NCBI RefSeq assembly: GCF_008831285.2 | Contig: NC_045145.1 | Location: 23,186,802-23,250,801, forward strand | DNA: 64,000 nt | Source: Nymphaea colorata | Lineage: Eukaryota > Streptophyta > Magnoliopsida > Nymphaeales > Nymphaeaceae | Reading direction: 5' to 3' | Shown: one piece after another, positions 60,874 through 64,000 of the stretch | Numbering within the stretch: the stretch's first letter is position 1 | Layout: each line of letters starts with the position of its first letter | Notes under the pieces: generated by a model | Databases searched by the model: none | What the model saw: only the letters and a program-made list of their open reading frames with translations | What the model was told of the DNA's origin: nothing | Made by a program: the position numbers and the translations under genes

Positions 60874-62600
60874 GGTTCAGACACAGGAGCTAATTGATGA
60901 GCAATATTCTTGGCTTTGCAGACTTACAAAGTCATAGATTCGAACCCTTTCTTTAATTAAACTATGCACTTGTCACTTTCGTTAGTGAATCTGATCTCAA
61001 GATCGAGCTCAATTTATTTTCTTGTGGACATTCCAAAACCCCGGAAGATGTAGAAAATGTAGTAACTTGAGACAAGATCTATAAGAGAAGAAAGGATCCA
61101 ACTTAGCAGAAGTTTGTCCTTTCTGACACTCATTAAAAACTAGGATTTCAAATTGTTAGCTACTAAAGTATGGAAAGTTCTACATAGGAATATGAAAACA
61201 GACAACAAAATGAATTTGTGTTGAATGTCAATGATGAATTGTGAATCGGAGATGAATACGAAAAACCCGCAATCCTCAACCTAAGTCAACACTCTTCAAT
61301 ACCATCAAGATACTGTCCATCAAGCCACCCAGCTCGATCGGCTATGCTACTCATCATTTGGTCCCTAATAGATCAAGGTTTCTTTGCTTGATCTTCAAAA
61401 TCTCTCTTACATCGAAAAAAACCACGGATCCAAAATCCGACGGCCGAGAAGCCTAATATGAGATCCAAGGTTTTCAAATCCCTGTCGATTAGACATGACG
61501 CAATCAAACACCATGTCCAAAATTGCTAGGAAGTTGCAGGAGTGGCCTGGCGGGCTTGAGATCCAACATATACATGTAATTGGGCTGGGTCTTCGTTGGT
61601 TCCCAAACTTGATTTGGATTCAATCAGCGAAACTACATAAAGAGTATGCCTCTCATTAGTATTTAGACTTTTTTTTTTTTTGTGGATCTTGTTTCAGATT
61701 GGTTATCGGATTCTTTCGACCTGCTCACTTCACTAGTTAGAGATAGTGAAGACACAGGTAACTAAAAAGAATAGACAAATAAAAAAATATAGAAAAAATA
61801 TTAATATATACTTAAAAAAATAGTTTGCTGTTCATAAACCATACTTGTTAAGTTAATTTCTCCATCTTTTCACATCTGTACTGAAAATCACCAGTACCAA
61901 ACCGATCCAAAACCTTCAGTTAAAAAAAAAAAACATCCAAGAACCGAAAATGCCTGAACGAAAACCAAAATACAGAGAATCCATAAATGCGAAGAGGCCC
62001 CATGATCCAAATGGTTCTTCAAACCGGGCCATTAAGAGGCCAAAAAAGAACATGTCCAAAATGCTTTAAATTTTGGTTGGAATTCGAGTAGCTGCATGCC
62101 TGAACACCATGAATGCTAGCTAGAACCATTAATGACAAGTGACAACAGCCAGGGCCCTGGTAAAAGGAACCGTCAAGAGCAACGGCACTGGAAAAGAACC
62201 AGTACAGCAGCAGGAATGGTGACAGATAGTGATAAAATCCACCGGCAGGCACTCCTCTAAAAAGTAAATTTATTTTGATACGGGTCGAAATATTATTTTT
62301 CAAAATTTTTATATAAAACAAGTAAAAATTTCTAAAATTTATAGAAATTCACTAAACGCGACTAGCAAACTCTAAGGTTGCGTACGATTTCTCATAAATC
62401 TTTGACTGAGAACCGAGGGGATCTAAAATCTACGGTAACTGAAATCCACAGTTTTATCAAACACAGCATAGATTTGAGATCGGGTTTTGAAAGGGAGGAG
62501 GTCAGACCTCAAAACCATGGATTGAGATATGTGGTGATCTGAGATAGCCAATAACACAACCAAAAGGCAACAACTGCACCCCAACAGCAGACTCCTCCTG
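60874..62600. other. Intergenic DNA
   Basis: No supported gene. A TTTTTCAAAATTTTTATATA block near 62295 is shared with the MITE at 17128-17292. The - strand frame 62019-62321 has no recognised domain. Confidence 0.45.
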
Positions 62601-62607
62601 AATAGGG

Positions 62608-63052
62608 GGCTGTTTAACAAGTCGAGCCAACTTGAACTCACCCAATGAAACTCTACTATTTACCAAATGAGTTGAATTCGAGTCCAAATACAAACTCGTT
62701 TAGTTTAATGGGTCGAGCTTGAGCTAGACCGGTTAAACTCGGTCAAACTTGATTAAACTTGTAGAGAAAGAATATGTAAAAAAAAAACTTCCCTTTTGCA
62801 TTAGAAATGAAAAGTTACCCTAATAGTTTTCTTCGAGGCTGGCAATCCACACATTTGGGATTTAAACCTCAATGTCTCACTTTGTATTAAAGATTTTTTT
62901 TTATATACATGGGTCGCCTAAGCTTCCGTCGAACCTTTGCCGAGCCGAGTTCGAGTTCTTTATGCTTGAGCTAAGAGAAGTCGAGCTCAAGTTAGCCAAG
63001 CGTGTGATACTCGAGTCATGTTCCAGCCAGCCAGGTCGGCTCCTGAACAGCC
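62608..63052. mobile_element. Possible hAT-like element with GGCTGTT ends
   Basis: The left end GGCTGTTTAACAAGTCGAGCC and the right end, read in reverse complement as GGCTGTTCAGGAGCCGACC, form imperfect inverted repeats. The interior has GAGCTTGAGC and GTCGAGCTCAAG motifs like the element at 54189-54564. No target duplication is recognisable. Confidence 0.5.
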
Positions 63053-63179
63053 TTACTTCGATGGGAAGAAAGAGAGAGATCTCCTTTGGTACTTTATTTG
63101 AAGAGTATAATTACCCTTGAGAATGAATAGAAGCTCATCCTCTACCCCTTTACCACCCCTTGTATCATAGTAACAAATA

Positions 63180-63470
63180 ATATTTCAGAGTTTTAGTATA
63201 ATACTGCTAGCTTTAAAACATAAAAAAATAGGATAAATTTTTAAAAATTTAAAAAAATAAAAATTTGAAAAAATAAAATAAATGAGAAAATAATAACACA
63301 AACATCAAAAGATAAGTAGATTTTCAACAAATAAAAAACAGAAAAAAAACTGTTTGACATTAAAAAAAATATGAAAAATGTGAAAAAACGAGTTAAAAAT
63401 GTGTTTTTTCGTTTTTAACGTTTTTTTAAGTTTTAATTGGCATTTAATTTTCTCACCTTTTTTTTCACAT
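63180..63470 (-). repeat. A/T-homopolymer-rich repeat, copy 2 (inverted)
   Basis: Read on the - strand it carries AATGTCAAACAG, a T-rich run, and ATCTTTTGATGTTTGTGTTA in the same order as 29190-29260 on the + strand. Confidence 0.65.
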
Positions 63471-64000
63471 TTTTCGAAAATAACTTCTTTTTTCGTAACT
63501 ATGCGGGCTTGTACACCTGCCCAACCCGCTACCCTACCGCCTTTAGAGAGGGAGTGTGAGATAGTCATTACTGAATATATTGAGACTTCAGAAATCCTGC
63601 TTTTCCTGTTCCGGATATACGAAAGGAAAACAATCCAATCAGCGACAGCAGAATGGTAGGCTTTTGGCTGGAAGATGTTGAAGTTTTCCTCCTGCTCTAC
63701 CTAACCCATCTTAATCAAAGAATACCTATATTCTCATAGCGGTTGCCCCTAGCTAGGAATGTGAATCCATCATACCTACAGTACAGAGTTAACTTTGACG
63801 TGACTGTGATTCTTAATAGGTTTGGTTCGATAAACCAGGTTTTTCTGTCCCTGTTCAGTTAGGTTATATTATATTGGTAGCCTAGTTTGGCGCTCTTAAA
63901 GAACATTGATCAACTTTCCTGGAGGTGTCCATTTCTCTGTGCAGGTAATTTATTATAAAGATGAAACTTTATTGCCTTCTTGAAAATGATATTGGATTGA
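63471..64000. other. Window end, no gene seen
   Basis: No protein or RNA gene is recognisable. The short open frame at 63399-63659 overlaps the A/T-rich repeat and has no known motif. Confidence 0.5.

Noticed and set aside
60940-60965. tRNA-like GATTCGAACCC sequence
   Set aside because: No acceptor, D or anticodon arms could be placed on either strand around it.

Overview
This window is nuclear DNA of a flowering plant. Three plant-specific gene families are recognisable: a CONSTANS-like B-box/CCT factor, GLUTAMINE DUMPER (GDU) membrane proteins and SOB FIVE-LIKE (SOFL) proteins. Spliceosomal introns are present. Most of the sequence is AT-rich intergenic DNA with long (TA)n and (GA)n microsatellites, a decayed Ty1/copia element and several non-autonomous DNA-transposon remnants. 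The species cannot be named from the sequence alone. Gene density is low: five confident protein genes in 64 kb, all on the + strand.

Layout. 1-4.0 kb: intergenic DNA with microsatellites, an old dispersed repeat and a 67-bp tandem duplication. 4.0-6.6 kb: a two-exon CONSTANS-like gene of the COL3/4/5 type that has kept B-box 2, the CCT domain and the C-terminal VP motif but has no B-box 1. 8.25-13.53 kb: a nearly full-length but dead Ty1/copia retrotransposon on the - strand, with both LTRs, a perfect 5-bp target duplication and a 256-bp insertion nested in its 5' LTR. 13.7-14.0 kb: an unrecognised open segment on the - strand. 15.7-24 kb: dispersed repeats, a small hAT-like MITE with a perfect 8-bp target duplication, and a 98-bp tandem duplication. 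22.1-25.3 kb: two tandem GDU genes. 25-38.9 kb: intergenic DNA with repeats. 39.0 and 50.1 kb: two SOFL paralogues in the same orientation, separated by two solo-LTR-like sequences. 51-64 kb: intergenic DNA with a hAT-like MITE, two strong foldbacks, an unrecognised - strand segment with an in-frame 49-codon tandem repeat, and further repeat copies.

The genes do not form one pathway. By family knowledge, COL proteins act in light and flowering control, GDUs in amino-acid export and SOFLs in cytokinin-related growth. The window therefore looks like ordinary plant euchromatin with two local duplications (GDU and SOFL). The points that most repay a second look are the COL gene missing B-box 1, the short upstream ORFs and (GA)n tracts abutting several start codons (in one case the microsatellite forms most of a uORF overlapping the GDU start), the hairpins at 54.6 and 57.5 kb, and the in-frame repeat segment at 60.6 kb. 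I found no clear undescribed multi-gene system.
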